Origin: Omphiscola glabra
Lineage: Eukaryota; Mollusca; Gastropoda; Lymnaeidae
Assembly (NCBI GenBank): GCA_964017045.1
Contig: OZ024804.1
Coordinates: 29,039,445 to 29,103,444 of the forward strand
Direction: 5' to 3'
DNA: 64,000 nucleotides
The notes beneath the pieces were generated by a model. It saw only the letters and a program-made list of their open reading frames with translations. It had not been told where the DNA came from and made no database searches. Position numbers and translations under genes: made by a program. How positions within the stretch are numbered: position 1 is the first letter of the stretch; every line of letters begins with the position of its first letter. Shown piece after piece: positions 40,101-46,984 of this stretch.

Positions 40101-43100
40101 CCAAATATACTCAACCAAAAATGTACCTAAAAAAAAAAAACTTACTGTAAAGAAATTTTATTGGGTACCACATCACTTATAGTCCAGGTACAGTAAGCAT
40201 TTGGCCAATACGTGTCTGGGTAGTAAAAGGATTGTATGCTACCTGGTGTTGCAGCATTCACTGTTTCATTGCAAGCTGGTGAACAAATAATTAAATATTT
40301 ATCATTTCAATGAAGGTTGTGAAATTTCTTGTAAATAAAATAATTGCATTTTGTAAATAATTTCATTGTGTTTCTTTTTTGATTTGTTTGAATTTATGTC
40401 ACTGAGAATAAAGTCATTTCTCTTAGTTCTTTGCTTAGGTAGCTACCCAGAACTTCAATCTATTAATAGATCTTAAATGCCTTGCTTCTAACTCAGAATG
40501 TTACTCTTTAATATTGTCTTATCTCTTGTTTGTTTTTAAAACAGTTTTCATAAAATAAAAACCTGAAGATATGAAAAAATGGAAATCTGAAACTGTTCTC
40601 ATGCCAAGTATGATTTGTAATTTAAGACATCAACATCATTTTAAAATGATCTGAATCATGATGAGCATCAAATTACCTATAGGTTCACATGTGCTGTTTG
40701 TTGAGTCTTCAAACCCTTTAGTACAGTTACAATAATAACTTCCAATGGTATTGACACAGAACTGATTGGGTTGGGTTTTACAAATGTGCAAGTCCCGACT
40801 GAGAGCGCACTCATCAACATCAACTGCACAGTTGGCTGACGTCCAACCTTCATCACAGGTGCATCCCCCAGTTACAGTGTTGCACTTTCCATGACTGCTG
40901 TCACAGCCACAAGTCTTCTCACAGTTTTTACCATAGGTTAAACCAGGGCATGCTGAAATTGTTTATTAAGTATTCATTACTTAAATTATTTACTATTCTC
41001 CTAGACAAACAAACAAAATTCCTTTAAAAAAAGAAAATTTCATAAGAGCTCATTAAAATACTCTTCCCTTTGAACCAACCTAAATCTTATGAAGTAATTG
41101 ACTGTCTTTCTTTTTTGTGTTAGTAATCTGGAAATATATTTTAATTGATGACCTTCTGTATAATTAATAGCAGTAAATTTGAGTAAATAACAAAAACATA
41201 GCTCACCTAAGCAGTTTGTCTCATTCAGCTGTGTGTTGTCTGGACAGTAACACACCTGCGTGTTGTTTCCAGTGGGTAGTTCCACACACAAGTGAGAACA
41301 TGTGTTAGATCCACACTCGCTACTCGCATTCACTGAAAACATACAAATGTTTAATTAATGGAGATGGAAAATTATTTTTCCCCTTCACTTAAAAAATTTG
41401 AATGATATTATATACAAATTCTTATAAATGTCTTATTTCCATTCTAATACAAAAGAGTTACCCTAAAATATTGTCTTAGATCTTTTTTTATGACAAAAAA
41501 AAAGAAAAGGGTTAAATGAAAAATAAAAATAAAATAAGAGGATTTAATTTTTAAAGGGATAATTTAGTTCTTTCCTGTTAATTTTAACATTAAAATGGAT
41601 TTATTTATAATTTAAGAAATTAATTAAGTTCCAAATCTGAAAATAATTGTATGAAAAATAAAAATTGGTTGATGACACTTATTTTCCTCAGTTGTAAATT
41701 AATTGGAAAGATACAACAATTGTGTAAATAGTATCATGAAATTTCTTCTCCTTAAAAACATTGATGAGTCCATTGTCATTAACTATGGCTGAGGCTTCAG
41801 TTTACGCTCTTTTAACGCTCCAGCAAGTACATTGGCAACCAGCTCCATCTGCTGGGCTGTGTCATATAACATTGTGTTAACATAGGACTCTCCCACCGCG
41901 CTGGCTTCACCTGCTACATCCAGTGCAGGGCACAAAGTCAAGAGATGACATTATTTGTACATACAGTGGTTAGAATAGTGACCAGCCTCTGTGTCCTTTT
42001 CCCTCTCCAGGAAAGAGATGCAGAAGCAACTCTCACCTCCGTCTTGGGAGTCAGATGGATTTGCTTGAGATCCTGTTAGCTTCACCAGGCGCTCATTCTC
42101 ACCTGGTTACTAGTCCGACAGCAGCCCCGTAGAGGCCTGGATCTCTTTTTGCCGAGTGATGATAAGTCTATTAGTGGGGTTGATCAATTTACAAGCCACA
42201 CAAATTAATCAGAAAATATTTAAAACTTATTTTTTTGGACAAATATCTTGTTCAAAAAGTCATATTTAATTTCTTACCTTGACATACTCCATCAGCAGTC
42301 TTGACCAACCCTTCTTTACACTCACAAGTAAAACCCCCAGCTGTGTTAAAACAGTCCTGGTAACTTGGACAACGTTCCACCACTGTGTTGGCACATTCGT
42401 CCACATCTATAGAACAGTCTGCCCCTGTCCAGCCTTCCTTACACAAACAAGTACCATCCACATTATTGCAGGCTATAGTGTTGCTGGCCACACAGTTACA
42501 CGTTAAACTGCAAGCATCAACCCCATATCTGAGAGGTGGGCATGCTGAAAACAGTGTCAATAAAATGTAGGCCTATATAATATGATGATGGTAAAAAGTA
42601 TTCACATTACTTCAAAACCAATGTATTTGAAATGAAGAGATAAGCAATATTTAATAAACACTAGAGCTTTGTGGTTATATATTCTCTCTGACTGGCTGGC
42701 TAGCGGGCTCATTAATCATTCATGTATTGACTCTTCTCCACAATAGGTCAATTTTAAAGATAATAATTTTAAAAGATAATAATATTAAAAGAAGGCATAA
42801 AAATAATGTAAACGAAAACACAATAATAAAATAATATTTACTGAAAATTGAACTAGTTGCAAAAAAATAGTTTAAAAATTTGTTGGAAGTAATTTGGAAT
42901 TTAAAAAAAGGATAATGAGCTAAACAGAGTGTGGGAAAACCTGAAAAAAAAAAAAGAACTCAGCAAAACAACAAACGTGTCGACGAGAAGCCTTTACCAA
43001 AACATAATAATAATAAAATTAACACTTAGACTTAGCTGAAATGTAGTAGGCCTATCCCAGAGCCTATCCCAGAGGACGGCAAGAGCAATGACTCGGAATG

Positions 43101-44030
43101 TGTTGTTTTTTTCAGGTGTTCCCATACTTTGTTTCACTCTTTGCAATTTTCTAACCTGAATTCAATCTCTCTATTTTATTACAACTAAAAACACTACCCT
43201 ATGGTATGGTCATTTTTATCAATTAAAACTAAAAGATTAGAACTCTCCCAGGTTATGGCCATAATGTAATACCGTGGGTCCAGTACGTTGCCAAGAAGCC
43301 CTGCCTCGTGTTGTAACTGTCTGATGTAAAAGTTATGTGTATCTTGTTGCTGGTAGAGCGAATGTGCAGGACTTTAAGCTCATCCAGTTCCTTATATCTG
43401 CATAATCGTGTGATGGGAGCTGCCTGTGGTCCAGCTCCATCAAAAACAGTTACCACATCTGGACACGAATCAGCGTATCCATCAAGGTCAAGCTTTGCAA
43501 ATCTGAAGGATACAAAATGGTGATTTTTTTCATTCCAGATTATTTTTGTAATATCTTCTTAATTAATAGTTTATGAATATTTTTAGAAAATATCTGCTTA
43601 ATTAATGGATAATTAATAGGTTTAAATATTTTCTTAATTAATAGATGATGAAAAGGTTTAAATATCTGCTTGATTTAAATATTGTATAATTTTAATCTGT
43701 CAGGAACAAGATTCTTGCTGCGTCTTATGCCATTAACTTTAAATAAATAGGATATATATAAATTTTTTTGTTTTGTCAGCTCACATGGGGATTCAAAATG
43801 ACAAAAACCTTTTTTTTTTTTTTAAATTTGATATTAAATGTCCCAATATTTGCTAATTACATATTTTCTCAATGGAGAGATGCGATCCTGAACATATGCC
43901 TACCTTATATCAATAATCTCATTGGGAGGGGCGGTGATTGTCCAGCTACAGTTAGCGTCACTTGGGTAATTAGTTGGATACCTTGGTGATGTAATCGTTC
44001 CTCTCTGATCGCTCAACTCATTGCCGCACG
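15412..44030 (-). CDS. Large secreted CUB/EGF/NIDO/AMOP/VWD multidomain protein (5' end missing)
   Basis: Thirty-five coding exons on the minus strand, from 44030-43904 down to 15628-15412, join in one frame. They give 6515 nt, about 2170 residues and a TAG stop. The paired CUB halves, EGF modules and the NIDO-AMOP-VWD core are described separately. All introns are GT-AG except one GC-AG (after 28835). The protein is cysteine-rich and extracellular in type. The last CUB is followed at once by the stop with no membrane anchor, so secretion is likely. The NIDO-AMOP-VWD core is shared with Drosophila mesh/SUSD2, MUC4 and coral mucin-like protein, but flanking CUB and EGF blocks on both sides are not an arrangement I can name. 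A matrix, mucus or adhesion role is inference. The first visible exon starts at phase 1, so a signal-peptide exon must lie upstream; I did not find it. Confidence 0.9.
16351..16482 (-). CDS. EGF-like (LDL-receptor type) module
   Basis: A 132-nt phase 1-1 exon encodes about 44 residues with the cysteine pattern [14 protein letters not shown], then ETCICPPW and KCLEINC. It has no DxDEC calcium signature. It sits between CUB 5 and CUB 6. The donor is GTAAAT at 16350. Confidence 0.85.
16745..17030. repeat. 34-bp intronic minisatellite, about 8 units
   Basis: The unit is CACAGTTGAATTCAAGTATT then AAACAAAGTCATAC. Copies differ by single substitutions. It lies in the intron between CUB 5 and the EGF-like exon. 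Confidence 0.95.
17156..18648 (-). CDS. CUB domain 5 (exons 18648-18519 and 17358-17156)
   Basis: The first half has [13 protein letters not shown] and CTWTIVSEE. The second has [32 protein letters not shown] and GFIASYVAE. The D.LEVYDG motif is the usual CUB signature around the third cysteine. Two potential donors 12 nt apart follow the domain (GT at 17155 and at 17143), both keeping frame. The upstream one was chosen because it has the better GTGAGC consensus and ends the fold cleanly. Confidence 0.92.
18848..20301 (-). CDS. EGF cluster (exons 20301-20140, 19753-19631, 19072-18848)
   Basis: Three phase 1-1 exons. The first completes an EGF begun at 20457 and adds another ([14 protein letters not shown], then [14 protein letters not shown]). 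The second is a single calcium-binding EGF ([14 protein letters not shown]) with the hydroxylation motif [10 protein letters not shown]. The third holds two EGF-like units ([25 protein letters not shown], then [22 protein letters not shown]). They link the VWD/cadherin-like segment to CUB 5. Confidence 0.9.
20457..21369 (-). CDS. Cadherin-like (Ig-fold) segment plus start of an EGF (exons 21369-21147 and 20632-20457)
   Basis: The first exon encodes about 74 residues with [17 protein letters not shown] and [14 protein letters not shown], resembling cadherin-like or Ig-like beta folds (the TDKDGD motif is typical). The second continues VRVKDS and then changes to a cysteine-rich EGF start, [12 protein letters not shown] and [10 protein letters not shown]. 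The intron between them is phase 2, the only phase 2 break outside CUB domains. A similar segment follows VWD in mucin-like and mesh-like proteins. Confidence 0.82.
20812..21078. repeat. 50-bp intronic minisatellite, about 5 units
   Basis: The unit is CTACATGCCAACTAGTGTCT, GACATAACAATGGCTGTTGT, ACAGCCTAAG. It sits in the phase 2 intron of the cadherin-like segment. The repetitive frames on both strands are by-products. Confidence 0.95.
21880..22025. repeat. 46-bp intronic minisatellite, about 3 units
   Basis: Units carry GGGTGTAGGACTGTCTGTAG, GCTTATTGATCAAAGACCAG, CAGTTA. It lies in the intron 21370-22496. Confidence 0.9.
22497..22748 (-). CDS. Post-VWD cysteine-containing region of the NIDO-AMOP-VWD core
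   Basis: An 84-residue phase 1-1 exon reads [20 protein letters not shown], then [16 protein letters not shown]. The x-C-x(5)-C-I/L-YD pattern after VWD is a recurring feature of MUC4/SUSD2/mesh-type proteins. It follows directly on the VWD C-terminal exon. Confidence 0.85.
22781..22922. repeat. 34-bp intronic minisatellite, 4 units
   Basis: The unit CAATCACTTATTAGAAGGAT, CTCAAACTACATAA begins at 22783, 22817, 22851 and 22885. It lies just upstream (transcript sense) of the exon 22748-22497. Confidence 0.95.
23063..25147 (-). CDS. VWD domain (exons 25147-25035, 24476-24353, 23941-23801, 23260-23063)
   Basis: The domain opens with the hallmark [20 protein letters not shown], continues [20 protein letters not shown] and [13 protein letters not shown], and closes with [20 protein letters not shown]. 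The usual G-L-C-G-N-F motif has Leu instead of Cys. The four exons are phase 1-0, 0-1, 1-1 and 1-1. For the last exon I chose the donor GTAGGT after 23063, which keeps phase 1; the weaker GTTCTT nearby was not used. The third exon ends in a tandemly duplicated donor region. Confidence 0.92.
23575..23815 (-). repeat. Tandem array of the VWD exon end with its splice donor
   Basis: Reading the minus strand, the exon end CCCTATTTCCATGTG|GTAAGA is followed by about seven diverged copies. Examples are CTATTTCCTTGTGGTAAGAT, TTTTTCAGTGTGGTAAGATG and CTATTTCCTTCTGGTAAGAT, at about 24-bp spacing. A longer repeat (AACATGCAT through AAGCAATA) brackets the array. At least four copies keep GTAAG or GTGAG, and the frame stays open through most of the array. 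Confidence 0.88.
25928..27641 (-). CDS. AMOP domain (exons 27641-27355 and 26192-25928)
   Basis: AMOP is an extracellular adhesion-associated domain found in MUC4, SUSD2 and mesh. The first exon holds [30 protein letters not shown] and YCFAISP. The second holds [20 protein letters not shown], then [15 protein letters not shown] and PDFQCSYD. The exons join at phase 0. The order NIDO then AMOP then VWD is the usual core arrangement. Confidence 0.92.
26470..26880. repeat. GATGGATGGCTGGAGTCAGG minisatellite in the intron after AMOP
   Basis: A 12-24 bp unit built from GGATGGATGGCTGGAGTCAG with variable internal GGAT repeats. It gives open frames in all three + phases ([12 protein letters not shown]), which are artefacts of the repeat. 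Confidence 0.95.
27199..27348. mobile_element. Probable MITE (GGGGCC..TCCATAAATGA family), copy A
   Basis: On the minus strand the element begins GGGGCCCTCCATAAATGATG eight bases after the donor of the first AMOP exon, and its other end carries ATCATTTATGAC in inverted orientation. A poly-C run lies inside. The related end GGGGCCATCCATAAATGATT occurs at 28436. No clear target duplication was found. Confidence 0.5.
27942..31312 (-). CDS. NIDO domain (exons 31312-31158, 30132-29803, 28916-28835, 28097-27942)
   Basis: NIDO is the extracellular nidogen-type domain. It opens [13 protein letters not shown] and [12 protein letters not shown], continues [26 protein letters not shown] and [12 protein letters not shown]. 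The short third exon gives [18 protein letters not shown], and the last gives [14 protein letters not shown] and [10 protein letters not shown]. The NTFQ and M-Q-W landmarks fix the frame of the third exon. That exon (82 nt) ends in a GC donor (CAG|GCAAGT). Another minus-strand frame across the same place (reading KTFQASF) is a chance mimic. Exons 1 and 2 are each followed by tandem copies of their own splice donor. Confidence 0.9.
28436..28600. mobile_element. Probable MITE (GGGGCC..TCCATAAATGA family), copy B
   Basis: It starts GGGGCCATCCATAAATGATT and ends TGTCATTCATGGTAGCGCCC, an imperfect inverted repeat of the start, with an internal poly-C run as in copy A. It lies in a NIDO intron. 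Target duplication is not clear. Confidence 0.5.
29140..29735. repeat. 54-bp intronic minisatellite, about 11 units
   Basis: The unit is GACATTTAGTACCCTACACA, CCTAAGTATTCTGCCCAAAG, ATGTGTAAAT. Several copies lack a CA pair. It lies in the NIDO intron just beyond the duplicated donor of exon 30132-29803. Confidence 0.95.
29745..29825 (-). repeat. 24-bp tandem triplication of the NIDO exon 2 end and donor
   Basis: On the minus strand CTGACAAGCTATGAGATGGT is followed by TTGACAATTTATGAGAGATA and TTGACAAGGTATGAGAGGGT. The first and third units carry GTATGT donors; the middle one reads ATAATT. An in-frame TGA follows the first donor, so only it is productive. Confidence 0.75.
30655..30735. repeat. 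17-18 bp tandem repeat, about 4 units
   Basis: Copies of CTACTCAACATTAGGTC in the NIDO intron. No other feature is seen nearby. Confidence 0.85.
30828..31161 (-). repeat. 34-38 bp array built on the NIDO exon 1 splice donor, about 9 units
   Basis: The exon ends GCATAT|GTAAGTTGATGAG. The following intron repeats CATATGTAAGTTGATGAGTG, CATGTATTTTGTTTGTTT about nine times. Most copies retain GTAAGT; a few read TTAAGT or ATAAGT. The first unit overlaps the functional donor at 31157. Confidence 0.92.
31430..31570 (-). repeat. 52-bp tandem triplication of an EGF exon end and donor
   Basis: The exon end CTTCACACAATTTACTTGTG, TTA|GTAAGTATTAATT recurs twice in the intron, giving three GTAAGT donors (next to 31539, about 31487 and 31435). 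Reading beyond the first donor meets TAA at once, so only the first keeps the frame. Confidence 0.9.
31539..31682 (-). CDS. Single EGF-like module before NIDO
   Basis: A 144-nt phase 1-1 exon encodes [18 protein letters not shown], then [12 protein letters not shown] and FTCVS, an LDL-receptor-type EGF without calcium signature. The donor chosen is the first of three tandem copies (GTAAGT at 31538), because the later ones would meet a stop. Confidence 0.87.
31780..33033. other. Intron, AT-rich, no feature seen
   Basis: The intron between EGF pair 4 (33034) and the single EGF exon (31682). Homopolymer and AT-rich tracts only; no repeat family or exon was recognised. Confidence 0.6.
33034..33288 (-). 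CDS. EGF pair 4 (laminin-type plus calcium-binding EGF)
   Basis: An 85-residue phase 1-1 exon reads [29 protein letters not shown], then the calcium-binding signature EDVNECRF and the Asp/Asn-hydroxylation motif [10 protein letters not shown]. This CP..xYG / GW.G..C / DxNEC pattern is shared by all four EGF-pair exons, which look like duplicates of one another. Confidence 0.93.
34274..34988 (-). CDS. CUB domain 4 (exons 34988-34862 and 34494-34274)
   Basis: It starts [20 protein letters not shown] and CNFTISAEP, and continues [33 protein letters not shown] and [10 protein letters not shown]. The usual V/L-Y-D-G is replaced by IYNNE, so the Ca-binding acidic pattern is weaker than in the other CUBs. 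Phase 1-2 / 2-1 split. Confidence 0.9.
35210..35296 (-). repeat. 24-bp array (4 units) of the EGF pair 3 exon end and donor
   Basis: Minus-strand units are GAATCAG|GTAATGTCTACTG, GAATCAGTTAATGGCTATTG, AAATCAGCTAATAGCTGTTG and GATTCAG|GTAATGGC. The first and last keep a perfect donor. They are 72 nt apart with no stop between, so use of the distal donor would add 24 residues. Confidence 0.92.
35288..35509 (-). CDS. EGF pair 3
   Basis: A 74-residue phase 1-1 exon reads [36 protein letters not shown] and the hydroxylation motif [10 protein letters not shown]. The donor used is the proximal GTAATG at 35287. A second intact donor at 35215 is in frame because of the 24-bp array. Confidence 0.93.
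35631..36200. mobile_element. GC-rich insertion flanked by a 13-bp direct repeat
   Basis: The direct repeat AGTAGTGTTCAGC lies at about 35618-35630 and 36188-36200 and looks like a target-site duplication. The enclosed sequence is far richer in GC than the surrounding intron and has a G-run at about 36122. On the minus strand it starts AATAAAGTCACATACGAG. I find no transposase or RT, so it may be a SINE or a 5' LINE fragment. It lies in the intron between CUB 3 and EGF pair 3. Confidence 0.7.
36531..36758. repeat. 113-bp tandem duplication
   Basis: Two nearly identical copies starting AAGCGAGCCATGAAGGGAAC at 36531 and 36644. The sequence around them (36420-36800) looks like a fragment of a dispersed repeat, family unknown. 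Intronic. Confidence 0.9.
37262..38200. repeat. Large minisatellite, about 28-bp GTGATGTCTAGTGTGTCATA unit
   Basis: Nearly 1 kb of GTGATGTCTAGTGTGTCATA, AGATGAAA units with 20-bp shortened variants. The order of long and short variants repeats along the array, suggesting higher-order duplication. It ends about 40 bases beyond the donor of the CUB 3 exon 38445-38243. Confidence 0.97.
38243..39025 (-). CDS. CUB domain 3 (exons 39025-38887 and 38445-38243)
   Basis: The domain starts [20 protein letters not shown], then [18 protein letters not shown], and continues [29 protein letters not shown] and [10 protein letters not shown]. The third and fourth CUB cysteines are missing (the positions read FLAIYDG and GQYFG), so only one disulphide is expected. 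Confidence 0.88.
39478..39650. repeat. 23-bp intronic minisatellite, about 8 units
   Basis: The unit is ATGATCCCCTTAGGACACGA, TAC. It lies in the intron between CUB 2 and CUB 3. Confidence 0.95.
39812..40275 (-). CDS. CUB domain 2 (exons 40275-40146 and 40038-39812)
   Basis: It reads [30 protein letters not shown], then [34 protein letters not shown] and GYLNAQYTG. The full CUB cysteine set and the D-Y-M-E-V-Y-D-G motif are present. The phase 2 internal intron is at the same place as in the other CUB domains. Confidence 0.94.
40677..40952 (-). CDS. EGF pair 2
   Basis: A 92-residue phase 1-1 exon reads [37 protein letters not shown] and the hydroxylation motif [10 protein letters not shown]. 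Both the laminin-type and the calcium-binding EGF are complete. Confidence 0.94.
41207..41332 (-). CDS. LDL-receptor-type EGF module
   Basis: A 42-residue phase 1-1 exon reads [28 protein letters not shown] and NETNCLG. It has six cysteines and no calcium signature. It sits between EGF pairs 1 and 2. Confidence 0.9.
41783..42170 (-). pseudogene. Coding-like relic inside an intron, family unknown
   Basis: On the minus strand an open frame ends at TAG (41785-41783). It reads [20 protein letters not shown], then [18 protein letters not shown] and KERKLKPQP. Upstream pieces in shifted or stop-broken frames read [13 protein letters not shown] and [20 protein letters not shown]. The base composition is clearly less AT-rich than the intron around it. 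It looks like the 3' part of a coiled-coil protein copied into the intron. I cannot name the parent. Confidence 0.45.
42278..42544 (-). CDS. EGF pair 1
   Basis: An 89-residue phase 1-1 exon reads [38 protein letters not shown] and the hydroxylation motif [10 protein letters not shown]. It follows CUB 1 directly. Confidence 0.94.
42545..43272. other. Intron, no feature seen
   Basis: The intron between CUB 1 and EGF pair 1. AT-rich with poly-A tracts; nothing conserved was recognised. Confidence 0.6.
43273..44030 (-). CDS. CUB domain 1, first visible module (exons 44030-43904 and 43502-43273)
   Basis: It begins [20 protein letters not shown] and CSWTITAPP, a textbook CUB start, and continues [30 protein letters not shown] and [10 protein letters not shown]. 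The first exon starts with two bases of a split codon after a TAG acceptor, so at least one upstream exon with the signal peptide must exist. I did not find it between 44040 and 62384. Confidence 0.93.
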
Positions 44031-44564
44031 CTAGGAACACATTAACCCATGACCACTAAAAACGTGATTTTATTTTTCGCTTACAACTTGCAACCAATGT
44101 ATGGTCTTAAACCCAAATATGTTATGGCATAATTGTAATAAATAAAAAGTATCTGAAATGCTAAATGTCTTCTGCAGTGTATCATTTATTAAGTGAATTT
44201 AATATCATACACTTTATAACAATAGGCTATGGCTAACATATCAAATGATTTTACCCAGATAGCTATAGGCCTACTATAAAAATGTGTCTATAATATATGA
44301 AACATTCCGACAACTCCTGCGACGCCACTGGTTCCAAGCTGTATCATCCACATGATGTTCCCTTGGGGTTCTCCAGCGGCGTGGAGAGAGGCGATTCACT
44401 GATGGGAAACAGCCTATAATCCTAGAAGAATAATCCAAAGCCTTGTGGATTCGTCCTGCTACGGACGGATGCCAGCAAGTCTCTCTGGCTGACTGTACTC
44501 TAATTCATACACCCTTACTACAAAGTTGGGCTGAATAGAAATTGTTGTTTTTTCTTGCGAGCCA

Positions 44565-44812
44565 CATAATAATTTTCTAGAGACATAATTCTAGATGATA
44601 AATTTCTAGGGATAGATGATCACTAATGAATTCTAGATGATAAATTTCTAAGGATAGAATTCTAGATGCTAATTTTCTAGGGACAGCATTCTAGATGCTA
44701 ATTTTCTAGGGACAGCATTCTAGATGATACTTTTCTAGGGACAGAATTCTAGATGATAATTTTCTAGGAACCGAAGTCTAGATAATAATTTTCTAGGGAC
44801 AGAATTCTAGTT
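44565..44812. repeat. 29-30 bp minisatellite, about 8 units
   Basis: The unit is TTTTCTAGGGACAGAATTCT, AGATGATAA. Variation among copies is moderate. It lies upstream of the CUB/EGF gene. Confidence 0.93.
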
Positions 44813-44878
44813 TTAATATCCGTCATTCAATATGGCTTCGGAAATTTCCTCCGAGTTCAGTTTGACAATAATCATCAT

Positions 44879-45060
44879 CATCAGTGGTGCTACAGCTCAT
44901 GTAGGGCCCTGACCTGCTCCACCACATCCTTCCATACGGTTCGATCCATGGCCTTCCGCCTCCGTGTGCGAACCCCCAATTGGGGTAAATCCCTCTCCAC
45001 TGAGGCGGGTCAGTGCTCCCGCTCTGTATAAACTGAGTACATTCCAGGTCGCTATCCGTA
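44879..45060 (-). mobile_element. Dispersed LINE-type 3' fragment with (GAT)n tail
   Basis: It begins with ATC repeats on the + strand and continues AGTGGTGCTACAGCTCATGT, then a GC-richer block with CCATGGCCTTCCGCC. The arrangement (simple GAT tail on the minus strand) resembles the fragment at 4237-4385, but the body differs. Confidence 0.5.
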
Positions 45061-45717
45061 TATCATGTTTTGGTTCAGGAATGGGTCGATATCCAAAATT
45101 ATCAGTCCGGTTTTTTTTTTATATGTGATTTAGCTTTCGTAACATTTGCTTTTTTACGTGACAGGGTCGTCAGCCATGCGCAAAACCGTCTGGGGGAGGG
45201 GGGGTGCCCCTTGCAGCTCTCAGGGTAGCTGCCTTTGTATTGGGTCGGGTCCGTAGCCTATGTGGATCCCTCCATTTCTTACAAGGCAGTAGGTACTGAT
45301 TTTGTTCCGCGCCGGGTATTTTATTTCCCCAGTACACGCCATATCTGGTGGGCGTTTCCCTACCCGCCACATGGGGAGGCGCTCGAAATAAGATCACTAT
45401 CGCCTCACGAGCAAAATTTTTCAAAGGCTTTTTACAGATAACACTGGCCAAAACAAATTTGATCTCTCAAATGTAAGACTTTTTTCTGTGTATATTGGAC
45501 TCGCTGCTTCCGAAAATGACACCAGTTTCCCTCATCAGCTTAATTTTTTTTAGATATTAAACATATTAATTATTGAAATATGAAGCATAATAAAAATTAT
45601 TTACAGAAAAGTTCTACATGAACATGTGCTTGCTATATACCAAAAGCACAGATTTACAATACAAAATGTCCAATTATTTTACGAAAATAAAGTTCCTGTA
45701 ATAAAACTTTCCAACAT

Positions 45718-45925
45718 AAAATCCATCACAAGAGCATTGCATCTTCCGTACAAACCCACATAAGATCCATCACAAGAGCATTGCATCTTCCGTACAAACC
45801 CACATAAGATCCATCACAAGAGCATTGCATCTTCCGTACAAACCCACATAAAATCCATCACAAGAGCATTGCATCTTCCGTACAAACCCACATAAGATCC
45901 ATCACAAGAGCATTGCATCTTTCAT
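45718..45925. repeat. 44-bp minisatellite, about 5 units
   Basis: The unit is AAGATCCATCACAAGAGCAT, TGCATCTTCCGTACAAACCC, ACAT. Copies are nearly identical, suggesting recent expansion. Confidence 0.95.
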
Positions 45926-46484
45926 AGTTAAGTTCTTGTCTTCGGTAAAGAATGGCAGCATATTCTGCCCCCCCCCCTTTTTCTCTTTTCTGCACCCCCT
46001 CTCACAACTGTTGATGAAATGTAACGTTTGTTCTAGGCTGAACTTCATGTTTTTCCTTAAGTCGGGAGGAAAGCAATGCAGAACAACCCTCGTTATGATT
46101 TAAATATCTGATCATATTTCTCAATTCATTCTGGTGAAAACGTTCACCCTGTAAAGTTATTTTTAAAACTCTAATCACTGTCCCCAGTTTCTTTAACTTG
46201 TATGATTTAAGAACTTCGAGAGTTATCCCCCGCTAGCTGTGGTGCTTCAAGGAAAGAAGGAACATATACAAATTACGAGTACGGAAAATGTCTCCTGTCG
46301 TTCTAATTCTGGGATAATAACAAGAGTAAATAGACAGAAAATTAAGCTATTCTTGGCTCCCTCTAGTTCAATGTGTCACTGACTGAATTTCAGGCAGGTT
46401 CTCTTCCATTTGTTGACTAGAGCAAACTTTCAACACTAGTTTTACATCAAATATTAAGAACCCACTTCTTATCTTCATGAATAT

Positions 46485-46760
46485 AATTGTTTCATTTCGT
46501 GAATAGTTACCTTGATAGAATCCTCGACATCAAGTGGTTTGACAAAAATGAGGGAAATGACAATCCAAATTCCAATGGAGCAAGAGATACGGAAAAGAAG
46601 GTGGAAATGGAAAGGTCATACCTTGAGAAAATCCATGCCAGATATAATAAGACCAGCAACGGTATGGAACCCTCAAAGATCACACAAAATAAACCAGGAA
46701 ACCAGCGGTATATTCAGTTTATCATTGCTGCTAATATGTCTTATTATGATTTTATTTAGA
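46485..46760 (+). mobile_element. Non-LTR retrotransposon fragment, ORF2 C-terminal region
   Basis: One frame gives [13 protein letters not shown]. After a frameshift the next gives [20 protein letters not shown], then RKSMPDI and WNPQ. This I-P-E/Q-x-E-I-R-x-R-R-W-x-W-x-G-H-T-L-R-K block is typical of the region after the reverse transcriptase in snail LINEs. The copy is broken and inactive. Confidence 0.8.
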
Positions 46761-46984
46761 TATTATGCAACAACAGTTCATTCCTTTGCATGTATATGGA
46801 ACAACTTGTCAGTTTCAGCTCAAAGACTCAACGTTGGGAATGTACATTCGAAATAAATGAGTATGGTGGATTACGTTGGACATTGAAAAAAATATTTTTT
46901 AAAATTTGAATATACAGAATGGTGGGGCAAAAATACGTGGGGCAGTGGCGTTAATAAGGCTGGTGTTACTCAGTGCGGTTAACT

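Larger units (their letters stand above)
44041..46480. other. Upstream region with repeat fragments, no exon recognised
   Basis: It contains the 29-bp array, a LINE-type fragment, a GC-rich block at about 45165-45410 and a 44-bp array. The sequence GACGGATGCCAGCAA near 44465 is also at about 20009, so it belongs to a short dispersed repeat. I found no signal-peptide exon for the CUB/EGF gene. Confidence 0.5.

Noticed and set aside
45170..45451. 93-residue minus-strand frame in a GC-rich block
   Set aside because: Not recognised; GC-rich dispersed repeat more likely than a gene.
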